This document shows positions 49,690-60,784 of a DNA stretch of 64,000 nt, in pieces. The DNA is taken from positions 7,369,620 to 7,433,619 of the forward strand of contig NC_091135.1 in NCBI RefSeq assembly GCF_041381155.1, written 5' to 3'. The stretch is from Argopecten irradians (lineage: Eukaryota; Mollusca; Bivalvia; Pectinida; Pectinidae). Within the stretch, counting starts at the first letter, position 1. Each line of letters begins with the position of its first letter. The notes beneath the pieces were generated by a model, which had not been told where the DNA came from, did no database searches, and saw only the letters and a list, made by a program, of their open reading frames with translations. Both the position numbers and the translations under genes were made by a program.

Positions 49690-49812
49690 GTATAATCCTT
49701 TCCTCTCAGCACCTTCAGTATGCTGAGCGCTAAGCAGAAACAGCCACTTTTATAGACTATGATGTATTTAGGCCAGGGGACAGAGAACCCAGAGCCTTTC
49801 TCACACGGCCAA
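49690..49812 (-). repeat. Long SINE, head-side fragment
   Basis: 'Tatgctgagcgctaagcag', 'aaacagccacttttatagac' and 'ggccaggggacagagaaccc' match the region that precedes the middle part in fuller copies. Confidence 0.65.
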
Positions 49813-50654
49813 CAAGAAGCTTAATTAAGCTCAATCTCACTCCGGAAACACGATACGGACGGCACACGGTGGATGGCGAAAGGTAGAAGAAAACGAATGA
49901 AGCGTTTACGTCTTCCTGAACCTCTGGGTAAGATAATATTATAATCATGAGTATATACAATTGTTTGAACACAATTAAGACAGCGATCAGATTCGCCATA
50001 ATCTGTCATTATATGCAACGTACATGTAAAATTTGATTCGTAAATGGTTCAAGGGAATTAACTCGTAGTCAGTGACAAGTAACTTATAAATGGTCTAACA
50101 ATGATAGACAATTGTCAGTATCTGTTTTACCTTGTGGGAAACCCTAGCTGAAAGAAGTCAAAAACACAAAAATTTAATGCATATACTACCACACAGTTAG
50201 TAGCCATCATGTCTAAGGAATATTATTGACCTGTATTAATGACATTTCAAATAGTAGATACCAACTGAGAGAAAACAGAATATTTAACCCGCCTCTTTAC
50301 AGAACAGAAACCTATTTTAACAATTCTTCACTATTTAAACTCAAGGAATTTAATACCGTATAATGGGTTTTTTGCGTGCTGCCAATTTTTACTTACTTTT
50401 TCGAATATTTTTTCGGAATGTAAAAATTAAAATCGTAAAATTTTAACGATTTTTCCGTTGGCTATTCTCTTGTTAGTGTACAAAATATCGAGAGTGAGTT
50501 GTATTTATCTCAGTTAAATACTTGTGATTTCACTATGTCGATATTTTAAACCTGTATCGAATTTACCCAAATCCTACTGGGAAACTACAAGAAAATATTC
50601 CGATAGAGATCATAAAAGAAATCAACCAAGCATCGGTTTTGTTTTGTTTATTAT

Positions 50655-50800
50655 ATTTACGTCCCATTAACAGCCAGGGTCATGTAAGGGCGTCCTCTCA
50701 TGTATGCGGCCGTGTGTAGCGTGTATATTCGTGTTGTGTCTTCTTGCATAGTGGAACTCTTGCCCTTTTTATAGTGCTATATCACTGAAGCCGAAATCGG
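50655..50800 (-). repeat. Long SINE, 3' half
   Basis: 'Acgtcccattaacagccagg' tail, 'gtatgcggccgtgtgtagc' and 'gtggaactcttgcccttttt' are clear. A block around the 'gggagactgcgg' motif is missing. Confidence 0.85.
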
Positions 50801-51049
50801 AACATATGCTACCAATAATGGAACGCCAAAAGCTGTCAAGGTACAAAGATAGATTTCCCGGATTGAACGACGTTACTGACGTTGAATTGAACCGTTAAAA
50901 CTGAATTCTCCAAAGAATGCCGGAATTTGGATTTTTCGTATGGTAGTTATACGGAAATATAGTTACGGAGATACATTATCTAAAGTACCAACTCTTTCAC
51001 AATGACTAACCCAGAACGAGGAAGCGAAAGTAACTATCATTTTTCTTGT

Positions 51050-51095
51050 TTGTTAAGTCTAAATGCCCATCGACAGGCAGGGTCATTTAGGGCCA
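51050..51095 (-). repeat. SINE tail fragment
   Basis: Only the tail remains ('aaatgcccatcgacaggcag', 'ggtcatttaggg'). Confidence 0.5.
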
Positions 51096-51654
51096 AAATT
51101 AAATAAAAAACAATGATATAACTTTTTAAACACATTAAGATAAAACAGTGTTTCAATGGGCGTTTAAAGTGTTGTGAATTGTAAAATAGTTTTTCATTTA
51201 CAAAAATATAACAATCATATGAAAAATATAAAGGCGATAAAAAGATAATGACACATGATACTAAGATTCATAGCTTGTGATTTAAGCCTTTTTCTTTTTT
51301 ACATAAAAAATAACATCGAGTCTCACCATATGAAAAAGAGTCAGAGACGTCGAAGTATTTGTCTCTGATGACATTAAAAAACTCGCACAGTGCAATAACA
51401 TGTGCTTTACTGTCTCTTAGCAGATGCGCATAGGTACGATATGTATAACCAGTTCGGAGCCGGGAAAGGACAACGTCCTCTCTGCGATCTATGGGACTAA
51501 ACAAATGAGGTTTACGTTTAAGTTGCATTTAAAAAAAATATTGGTTAAGTCGTTAATAACAAGAATTCCACGGAAGTGAATGTGTCGCCTGCACAGCAGT
51601 AAAACATCACAAAAATAGTTGTTTACAGTTGAAAATATTGTTAATAATTTAGTG

Positions 51655-52475
51655 AGGTTATCACGTCCCGTAACTCTTCCAAATATTGACGGATTTTGAC
51701 CAGTATCAAACCCATCTGAGATCTTATTGATATAAAGCAATATACATAATTTGGTTGAAATTGCATAATAAATACGAAAGTTATTGAACAGTAAGCAAAA
51801 AATTATCTGTTTTGATAATTTTGAAGTCCCGTAACTCTTGTAGATATTAACGGATTTTGACCAGTATCAAACCAATCCAAGATCTCATTGATATAGAGCA
51901 ATAAATCAATTTTGGTTGAAATCGAACAATAAATACTAATGTTATCGAGCGGAAACTATGGATTTATCTGTTTTGACGGTTTTATAGTCCCGTAACTCTC
52001 GCCAATATTGACGGATTTTGACCAGCATCGAACTCATTTGAGATCTTAGTGATTTAAAGATGCTCCACCGCCGACAGAGCATAAATGATATTCTTCATTT
52101 GAACTATAATTAGTGTTTAATCGTGTATACAAATGCCTAATTAACACAAAAAATAATACAAAATAATTTATTTCGCCTTTGGTGCATGCGCAATCAGTAC
52201 TTCATTCCATATAGAATATAGTGCCACGGAATTTTTTCGGGATGCAATTTTTATTTTTCATATTTTTAACATGAATCAAAATTAAAAGCTCAAACCTTTT
52301 TAACGGTGGTAATGGTATAAAGTAAGTAACTTTTGTTAATGAAGAAAAATACTAAATCGTCTCCTCCTGTTTTTCATAGTGAAAAAATACCATTTGTCAG
52401 CGGTGGAGCATCTTAAAAGCATTATACCAAGTTTGGTTGAAATTGGACAATAATCAAATAAAGAATAATTAGGTA
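51655..52475. repeat. Tandem repeat of 161 bp, about three units, interrupted by a MITE
   Basis: 'Gtcccgtaactct' recurs at 51665, 51826 and 51987. Each copy is followed by 'attttgaccag' and later 'tttggttgaaat'. The last unit is split by the MITE at 52058-52412 and resumes after it. Confidence 0.85.
52058..52412. mobile_element. 'AGATGCTCC' MITE nested in the tandem repeat
   Basis: It is 355 bp, flanked by TTAA on both sides, and in the opposite orientation to the copy at 46682. Because neighbouring tandem units show the unoccupied site, both borders can be set exactly. Confidence 0.9.
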
Positions 52476-52629
52476 AAAAAAAAGTGGCTGCGATACAGTA
52501 CAGTATATCAGTTTTAGTCAATTATTACTGGGTTTTGTCACAGTAGCCAGTGAGGTTGTGCATTCAAATATAATTATTTAGTTTTCAAAATCAGCAAATA
52601 CTGTTGCTATGTTGATGCTTTGACCGTCT

Positions 52630-52800
52630 TATTATCAGTGAGCGTTATTAAAGAACATGACAGAATAATCATGTGGAGGAAGGTCGGGGAAATAACACTG
52701 CCCAGCAGTCAGTAACTGGCCAAAGCCCAGCATAGGATTCGAACGCGCGACCCACAGGTAGAGGGATTGTGGCAATCTGAACACGCGGGCCCTGAGTAGA
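52630..52800 (-). repeat. tRNA-headed SINE
   Basis: On the minus strand a B box GCGTTCGAATCC follows 'ctgtgggtcgc'. After it come 'gccagttactgactgctggg' and 'gaccttcctccacatg'. This is the same short type as at 33183, with the tail eroded. Confidence 0.65.
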
Positions 52801-52931
52801 GAGAAATACGAAAACACTTTTAAATGTGGAAACGTTTATTATGCGCGTTAAAACTGATCATAATTCCTGATCGATTACAATCTTAGTTAGTATGATCTGG
52901 TTCACGGGCGTACAAGTTTTATTTTCAAATT

Positions 52932-53126
52932 TCATGATTTTATCAATAACCCATGATTTCTCTTTTTCAGGTGTTTAAAGTTATTAATCTTCTGAAACCT
53001 GGCATGTTCCCTTTTCATTCTTTGCAGTCTCTGCAGACGTGGTGAAGCTTCAATCGATTCCCCCCAGTCTGATGCCATTGATGAAACAGCTAGACAAAGA
53101 CGACCAGTAATAATCTCGATCTGTGT
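52932..53126 (-). CDS. Possible terminal exon of an unknown gene
   Basis: After a good acceptor (tttgttacag) a phase-0 frame of 64 codons reads TQIEIITGRLCLAVSSMASD, then WGESIEASPRLQRLQRM and KREHARFQKINNFKHLKK, and stops. The charged helical character and the clean acceptor make it better than chance. No upstream exon was found at higher coordinates and I recognise no family. It could equally be a chance frame. Confidence 0.25.
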   Translation of the reverse strand, partial: TQIEIITGRLCLAVSSMASDWGESIEASPRLQRLQRMKREHARFQKINNFKHLKKRNHGLLIKS

Positions 53127-53139
53127 CTGTAACAAACAA

Positions 53140-53930
53140 CGATACTATGTTATAATTTGATAAGGATCATGATTTGTTATTCTGATGTTTTACAGTCTAT
53201 GACGATTACATTACATCCCTTACTCAATAGAAAGGCTTTGGAAAGACCGGTGATCCTTAGTAAACTAATGCCACAGAATTTAATGAAAATGAATGTCCAG
53301 CTATGCTTACATTGCGTTTTAGATTGTAAGTAATGTTCAGGAAATCCGTTCGTAGGTATGAAGCTACTAACGGGTATAATTGTATGATTGTATGTATTAG
53401 AATGCACAGCTTTTAATTTGAAGCCGAATGGATGATAGTGTCTGAATATGTAAATCATCGACACTTATAATTCATATTTTATACCACAAAATGTTGGAAG
53501 ATATGTGGTTCTCTTACCGCAGAGAGGGATATTCAAAGTTTTTGCCTGTGTGATTTTTTTTCTATCTCACCGTAGGGTAAACAAGCTTTGCACGTGCGCA
53601 AAATTGTGTGACGCAAGGACAACAGTATCATGACGTCGCGGTAATAGTATCGTCACGACAAAAATGAAATGCATCGACGGCGAATATTAATTGAGGTCAT
53701 GTCATCCTCATTTGCAAATTAGAGACATAAAAGTGGGCACAGGACAAGAGAAAAAGAGACATTACCCTCTTAGGGGTGAGACAGAATATCTCAACCCTCG
53801 GGATAAAATTCTTAAGCTTTTCCGAAATAACATTTAAGATAAAAAAAAATAAAAAAATAAAAAACCATGGAAATGCAAAATGAAATAATTTTACCATTAA
53901 TACTATACATGTACTTAAAATCTTCTGAAC
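53140..53930. other. Intergenic
   Basis: No gene is seen. It holds a CRE-like TGACGTCG near 53632 and an octamer-like ATTTGCAAAT near 53710 within sequence that may itself be repetitive. Confidence 0.3.
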
Positions 53931-53934
53931 AATC

Positions 53935-54055
53935 AAATTAAAATAAATGTAAAATTTCATAACGCGGGTCGTCTTGTGTTTTCCGCCGTCGTCCTAATTA
54001 CCGCGCGTTAGTTGACTATCACTGTTGCAGACGGCAAAACAGCCAAATGAATCTT
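53935..54055. repeat. Dispersed repeat end, partner of 45113-45200
   Basis: 'Aacgcgggtcgtcttgtgtt', 'ccgtcgtcctaattaccg' and 'tatcactgttgcagacgg' are the inverse of the sequence at 45.1 kb. Confidence 0.5.
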
Positions 54056-54954
54056 GACTGTTAACAAGATAAAGCAGGAAATTTGGCATATGTGTGTTGT
54101 TTAAACAGCATTTTAGTCATATTTCGATATATGAAGATCAATCTTATATAAATTTCCTTCCCAGATATATCAAAACAATATAATCTAGAAACACCGTTCT
54201 ACAGAGAACCAAAAAATATAAATACGCACATGGACATACAACCAACTTGAACCAAGTGGTGAATACAAGATAAATATAGATAATGAACATGCATATGATA
54301 ATTACAACATACGAGAAAAGATTTATATGTCGTTATAGTATAAAGTAAGTAATATTAACAAAAGTCAGCTAAACAACGTAGATAACATATTATCAATGTC
54401 TTCGAATCAAAGTTCAATATACGAAATTTTTCAGTTTTTTGTTTTTTTGTTTTGTTTTTTTTGTAATCACAAACAAATACAATGATCGACCATTGTATTA
54501 AGGACCTAGAATAAAGATGAAAGACGTGTATTATGATATTATTCCGTGCAGATGAACGTATTATATGGAACGGTCAAATATCGTCTTTTTAACATACCTG
54601 CCATCTTAAAACTGTCGCTATTGCAAAACCGACAATTACCGAAGCGTTTCGTATATACACCATTTCTGGGCCCGGTTTGTGTTTATCGTGGGCCACATTA
54701 TTTTTTTCCCTATTTTTTCTCGAAACTTCACAGATGATCTCAGTAACAACATTCCCTTGCTATAGTCAACATTTTAACAGAGAACGTGATAATTTTCTTG
54801 TAAATGTTTATGATTACAAAAAACTGAAAAATACGTATATTGGGCCTTTAAACATTCCGTACATATACACATCAACAAAATCATTCACTCTATTGAATTG
54901 AATACGTATGATATCCCAGGGTATGCATGTATCTTTAATAAGGACACTTAAAAC

Positions 54955-55140
54955 TAAAAAAAAAATCGTTGATGGCATCAACAGCGATTGAAGGATTACC
55001 AACTATAATTAAATACAAGACAGTTTCATCGGCAAATGATTTAATTCATTGATATATAAGGAAGTAAAAGGGATCTAAGACGGAACCTTGATGTACACCA
55101 GCCTTATTATTGTTTAAAACTCTTTGATATATTTCAAATA
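54955..55140 (-). mobile_element. LINE reverse-transcriptase fragment
   Basis: The minus strand encodes AGVHQGSVLDPFYFLIYIN, clearly the RT motif normally GVPQGSVLGPLLFLIYIN. This is followed by ADETVLYL (normally ADDTVLY) and VGNPSIAVDAIND. The piece is short, with frame shifts and lost catalytic residues, so it is dead. The style is that of Jockey/CR1/L2-like non-LTR elements; the clade cannot be fixed. Confidence 0.7.
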
Positions 55141-55179
55141 GATAGTTCACACCAAAACGATTATTTCCCAGAGATAATT

Positions 55180-55400
55180 GTTAACAGTCGGGGTCAAGTA
55201 AGGACGGCATGGGAGTGCGTGTTTTGGGAGACTGCTGTATATTCATGTTGTTTCTCGTATAGTGGAACTCCTATCCACGCAGTCAGATAATACCGATAAC
55301 GGGTGAACCAGTTGTCCCACTCTCTTAATGCTAAGCGCTAAGCAGTAGAAACTACCAGTTTTATATAACTATTGCGTGTCTCGGCAAGGATCTTCCTGAC
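55180..55400 (-). repeat. Long SINE, wide coverage
   Basis: It runs from the tail 'gttaacagtcggggtcaag' through 'gggagactgctgtat', 'accagttgtcccactct' and 'gctaagcgctaagcag' to 'gtgtctcggc'. It is useful for ordering the family's parts. Confidence 0.8.
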
Positions 55401-55669
55401 AGGAAATAATAAGATACTAAATTTAGTCGCCTTTTATAACCTAAAAGGGCCGGTATATCAAAGTACTGAAGATCGAGACATATGTTGTAAAAATGATATC
55501 AAATCCTTTAATAAACACCTTTGTATGACAATAATTAAAATGTGACGTTCAAGTATTCGTTTGTAAATCATAAGTTGTGTGCTCATATGATATTAGGTCA
55601 TGCAGCTCCGTGGATGGTCAACCATGTGAGTTTAATGACCTCCGTGAAGTTGATTCCTAGTTCCCAGTT

Positions 55670-55910
55670 CCTTATTCCATTAGTTATTCGATTCCCTGAT
55701 TACTTATTCGATTCCCTGATTACTTATTCGATTTCTAGCTAATAATTAACATTATAAATGGTTCAAAATGCATTACTATGCATCACAATGATCTATTCGA
55801 CCTTTTAATTACTCATAAGTGCCCATTACTTATTCGATTCTCTGATTACTTATTCGATTCCCTGATAACTTATTCGATTTCTAGCTACTAATTAACATTA
55901 GAAATGGTTC
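55670..55910. repeat. 18-bp minisatellite inside a larger direct duplication
   Basis: 'Ttattcgattccctgatt' is repeated three times near 55670-55735 and again near 55825-55880. Each block is followed by 'tagctaataattaacatta' and 'aaatggttcaaaatg'. The larger duplication has a period of about 150 bp. Confidence 0.85.
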
Positions 55911-56780
55911 AAAATGAAAAAGTGCTTATTAAAACATTTATGTGCATTCGATGTATTATATTATTCGAGACTTTTGAATTACAAACTATCGCCAAATCAT
56001 TTTAATATTGTGTAATAATGTTGTACTGAAATACTATGATCAATTCATTTTACTTTTGATACTGTTATTCGTAATTCTTTGATTTATTGTTGTCGGCCTA
56101 ACTCTGTAGTAATTATATCTATCTACCGTATAGTGTCAATTGAGTAGTGTTAAGGAGACCGGTCCAATCAGGTATAACACGTATTTTTATTCGACTCATC
56201 AGCGGTAATTTACTGTTTGGTCATTACAAAAAAAAATTTGTTCAACACCTCGAAAAATTCGACTCAATGAAGTTTGACTTATCAAAATTCTACTGTACTC
56301 ATCAAGCATGCCATGTTCCTATTACGAAGATTTACACACTTCTAATTTAAATTTATATGTGCCATAAACAGACAAACATGTATGGCGACTTAGAAATGTT
56401 AGTTACAACACATACTATAGCTTACATGTATGCATTTGTTGTTGTTGTTGTTTTTCCCCTTATGCATGCTTAAATGGAAATCACGTGTAGACCACACCTT
56501 GGCTCTCTGAATTTATGTTCACATTTCAGTGTAGTGTAAATATAATGATCTTTGGCAGTACTTTTCAATACAGTAACATCGTACAGGCGTCTATATACCT
56601 TTTAAAATACAATTTCAATTATTGTGAAGTGAAATTTAATGTTGTATTTTCATCTGGTGATTGCATGTATTTTAAACCTGGTTTGAAATTCAACCACTGT
56701 GTGTTTATTGTATGCTATGCAGTCAAATAACATTTAGGAACACAAGAAAATGTGCTTAATGTGGAGGTTTGTCGCAAAAT
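55911..56780. other. Intergenic
   Basis: AT-rich sequence with a short (GTT)n run near 56440. No gene or repeat could be supported. Confidence 0.3.
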
Positions 56781-56784
56781 ACTT

Positions 56785-56905
56785 ATGTATCATTCTCCCA
56801 AAACACGCGCTTCATACACACTACACACCGCATACAAGGGAGGCAATTATTATATGGCCATGACCTTTTATAGGACGTATTTAATCAAACAAACAAACAA
56901 ACCAT
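56785..56905 (+). repeat. SINE 3' part with (AAAC)n tail
   Basis: 'Tctcccaaaacacgcgcttc', 'gcatacaagggaggc', 'gaccttttataggacg' and a closing 'caaacaaacaaac' give the + orientation and the true 3' end of the family. Confidence 0.85.
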
Positions 56906-57084
56906 CTATCGTGTGGCGTCGAGATGAGATGAAACGGGCCGGAATTTTTTAAAACGACTTACACACGAATCTACAACCACCCATAACTTACACCCTTTTT
57001 GTGAAACGGTACCCACAACATCATCATCATCATCTTTGTTTTCATTATCGAGTGAATTATTTTGTTTTCTCCCTCTCAAGTATT

Positions 57085-57186
57085 GCGTGTTGCACATACA
57101 CGCAACACACGGCATACACGGGAGGCCGTCCTTACATGACCCTGGCTGTTAATAGGACGTTAATTAATCAAACAAACAAACAAAAA
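57085..57186 (+). repeat. SINE 3' part with (AAAC)n tail
   Basis: 'Acgcaacacacggcatacac', 'ggaggccgtccttacatgac' and 'gctgttaataggacgttaat' then (caaa)n. It lies only 180 bp after another copy in the same orientation. Confidence 0.9.
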
Positions 57187-57344
57187 TGCGTGTTGCAGAT
57201 TCCGAAATGTCGTTTGTTTCATTACCCCATTACTGGTGTCCCCGTTGTCAATATAATATAACCATGTGGGATATCATGTTCTGTATCTCCGTCTCCAATC
57301 ACATGTTTCAGTGGTATAGCACCATAAAGAGAACAATAAAATCA

Positions 57345-57465
57345 CTATTACAAAGAGTCAGAACACGAATACACCACTTTCCCAACATGCGTAGGCATTC
57401 CACACGTGCAATGTACGAGAAGCCGTCCTTAAATGACCCTAACTGTAATTAGAATCAACCAACCA
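57345..57465 (+). repeat. SINE 3' part
   Basis: 'Ttcccaacatgcgtaggc', 'agaagccgtccttaaatgac' and 'aactgtaattagaatcaacc' are a diverged version of the same 3' part. It is the third copy in a row. Confidence 0.7.
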
Positions 57466-57689
57466 TTATCAATGCATGATCGCTGTTTTTTGTTTGGAAC
57501 GTTTATAATGTAACTTTAGTGACTTCTATCATAATAACCATACCTTTATAACCGAAATCAAATCCCCTGTGACTTTGTTGTTTTTAGTACTTCCTTGTTT
57601 CGCCATAGTCGAACGGGAATAAAAAATATTATGAGTACTTGTGCACTACCTTTGTATCGAAAAGGTAAAGAATTAATGAATTACTACCC

Positions 57690-58015
57690 TCCATCCAATA
57701 TACTTGTCCGAGCTCAAAAACTGTTCAATGCATCTCCTTGAAACATTCTGTTTACATGTGTATCGGACAGGTGCCCTAGTTGTGCCTTTTGTTATTACAG
57801 ACTGTTTCGAGATATTTTGTCACCATGGAAACTAAATGAAAAATACCAAGTTGCTGTTTCTTTTTGTCACCTGCTGTCATTTTTCCAGTTTTACAATACT
57901 CACATACATTTAAAGTTATACTATAATACCTCTTACTTGAGCCAGATATATGCATGTATGTGAGTTGTCATACCAATTACGTGACGCGGGGATAATGCCA
58001 CGCTTTGCAGTTCTT
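57690..58015 (+). repeat. Dispersed repeat, partner of 61965-62395
   Basis: Shared phrases include 'ctccttgaaac', 'gtgccctagttgtgccttttg', 'ccatggaaact', 'tttaaagttatact' and 'ggggataatgccacgctttg'. No inverted ends or coding were found. Confidence 0.75.
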
Positions 58016-58404
58016 TGTTTGATTTGCAATGAAACAATGGTTTTGAATACAAATTTCTTGACAAAGAGCAAAGTTCGGATTTGATATCTGAATATCGTCA
58101 CGTCACAATATATGAAATGAAAATGATGTTAGACTTTACCATTGCCGTGTATTGGATACTTATCGCTGGTGCAAATTCCTATTTCTCATAATGATGATAT
58201 TGAAATATCGTTGAGGTTGATTTTCTCTTTTCAGCCTTTTCTTATAAGCATACGATTGTCTTCTCTTATGTGATAGTGTCGTTTCATATATTTCCACATA
58301 GATTTGAATCATCGTTTTCAGCAAAGACAAAAAACAACTGAAATTCATGAAAAGCGATTTGTTCATTGCCGGTATTTGACTAGTTGAATACGATTTTTGT
58401 TCTC

Positions 58405-58645
58405 TTCAGGGAGTGGGACGACTGATTCGCCCGTTGTCAATAAATTGATTGGGTGTGGTTTGTTGTTCGCCGTCTTCGGCGGCATGTTTCATTGATATAA
58501 CATACACAAGGGCAAGAGTTCAACTTTACAAAAAGACACAACATGCACCACCGTCTCACAAACGTTTTACACAAGGCCCGGGATGCCGTCCTTAATTATC
58601 CTGGTTGTTGATAGGACGTAAAGATAATCAACCAAACCTAACATG
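58405..58645 (+). repeat. Long SINE, + orientation
   Basis: 'Gggagtgggacgactgattc', 'gcccgttgtcaataa', 'ggcaagagttcaac' and the tail 'ttgttgataggacgtaaag' are in order. It faces the copy at 58805. Confidence 0.85.
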
Positions 58646-58804
58646 TTTCTTCTTAATCAGTAGTTAATTCACTATATAAAATATAAAAAAAAAAATCACT
58701 ATTACAAGGGGTCACGCCACCAGCATACCGGGTTAAACACATTAAGACGCAATGATCTAGGTGATCTTAGCTAAATAAAAGTACAATAAGCTAAAATGTT
58801 TGTT

Positions 58805-59025
58805 TGATTAATTAACGTCCTATTAACAGCCAAGACTATGTAAGGACAGCCTCCCGTGTGATATGTTATGTGTATGAAGTGCGGGTGTGTGTTTTGGGAG
58901 ACTGCGTTATATTCGCGTTGTGCCTTCTTGTATAGGTGAACTCTGACCCTCTTTATAGTGCTATATCACTAAAGCATACTGCCGATGACAAAAAGCAACA
59001 CACCATTACCGGTCACATTATAATG
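58805..59025 (-). repeat. Long SINE, minus orientation
   Basis: 'Aacgtcctattaacagccaa', 'gggagactgcgttatattcg', 'ctatatcactaaagcatact' and 'ccattaccggtcacattata' are clear. With the copy at 58405 it forms a tail-to-tail inverted pair. Confidence 0.85.
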
Positions 59026-59029
59026 ACTA

Positions 59030-60085
59030 CGTTATATTGTAGTTAGTTCAAGCTCAGCATACACATGATGGATCTATGGCCGTCTATTTCCGATGTCTTC
59101 TGAAGCCAAGGAGTCCGATTCCATGGACGAAAAGATTCTGGACAGAAAAAAAAATCTTAGCTATAAAATATACTACATACAGTTTTTTTCACTTTAACCA
59201 TCCGTTCTAAATATATATATTAATGTCATATAGCTAGGTAAACTTGCGTAAAATTTAATATTTTGGTCATGTAATAGTTTTCCATAACTTGTGACAACAT
59301 GACTGCTGAACTATAAGGACTTTGATAGTCATACAGTGATCAAATTTATCAGGCGTATGTTGAAGTTGATCACAAAACAATTAGAATGACGTCAGAACTG
59401 TTAAGAGCCCTATTGAATGACCGATGTTCAGTTGCTATGGACATTACTGGACTCGATGAACGTGTGGGGAATTTGAAGCATTAAGCAAACATATTTTGCA
59501 ATATTGTTGTGACGACAATGCTATATTCAGCTTATATCAAATATTAGAGACTATGGCAGACAGCGTTAGTGTGATTTGTGTTGTAATATCTAATATGTTT
59601 TGTCACAGGTAAAAAAAATAAGATCTGCATGCCATTATGTTTGCTATGTCAATTGTGGCGCAGGGATTACAAGTAAGATACATCATAGTCTGTAAAAGTT
59701 GATGTTAGATGGATATGTTAGGAAGGAAAAAATAATTAAAAAGAAAAGAAAATAAAGCTGCCTTTTACGATCATGCAATGGAGAGGCAGGTATAATTCTT
59801 CTGAATTTACAACAACTATTATACTTTAACCGACGATAAGAACTTGTTTGAATCTTATTTTATAAAGATGCAAAAACGTGCGGTCGATACTTTTTTAAGT
59901 ACTAGATACAAAGTCTATGGATACCGGCGATGCGTGAAATATAACCTTTATAAAGTCGTACGATAACTGTAAAAATACCTCAAAACAAATTTCAAACTCT
60001 CTTGAGATAATTAAGTATGTTCATTATAGAAACAGAATCCCATAATTTCCATTTATCAAGGACATCAGTACATTGCAACTGCACT
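59030..60085. other. Intergenic
   Basis: No gene or classified repeat was recognised in this AT-rich kilobase. Confidence 0.3.
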
Positions 60086-60089
60086 ACTG

Positions 60090-60216
60090 TGTGTAGTCTC
60101 CCAACACACGCACCTCGCACAACATACACGCAACGCACCGCATACATGGGAGGCCGTCCTTACATGACCATAGCTGTTAATAGGACGTTAATGAATCAAA
60201 CAAGCAAACAAATAAA
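60090..60216 (+). repeat. SINE 3' part with (AAAC)n tail
   Basis: 'Gtctcccaacacacgcacc', 'catgggaggccgtccttac', 'agctgttaataggacgttaa' and a final 'caaacaagcaaacaaa'. It is one of the least eroded tails. Confidence 0.9.
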
Positions 60217-60784
60217 ACACTACTGTGTAGGCATTCATTTATAGAAAATAAGACGTTGGTCACAAAAACCTTACAAAAGACATTTCTTAGAGGATAAAAT
60301 GTCTTTTTTGTTTGGTTTTATACGATTGTATATTGATTTAATATTAAAACGCATATAGACTAATTTAGCATCTTTGTCTTCTGCCACTATTCCATGATCA
60401 TGGAAATCTGCTTTAACTTCCTTTTTTTAAATATTTTATATCGTCTTTGGTAACAGTGTTCCTTTTTCGTTTCATAATGTTTTTATTTTATGCTTGGTGA
60501 GCTAAGTTTGGTTTGTTTTAATTATTTAAAACTTATCATCCTATTAATATCGTCCTTTCTCTGAATTGTTGGCTCTTCCGTCTTACCAAACTTATTACAA
60601 ACTTATCTTCACGTCCTTCATATCATAACAGAATGATGAGAGTGAATCGAACTGTGCTACCTGATGCATTGTGTACTCTATCTCAATAATGTAGTCATTG
60701 AATCTACCATAGTTTCCAGTTATGGAAAACACAATTCGCATGTAGGGAAGCTAATCTCAAACAAATTTATCTGTTTAATTAACA

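Noticed and set aside
49873-49926. Basic first-exon-like frame MAKGRRKRMKRLRLPEPL ending at GGTAAGA
   Set aside because: Attractive, but it directly follows a SINE fragment and may be part of that repeat; no second exon was found.
52735-52790. tRNA gene suggested by 'ggattcgaacgcgcgaccc'
   Set aside because: The B box belongs to a SINE head; no complete cloverleaf could be drawn around it.
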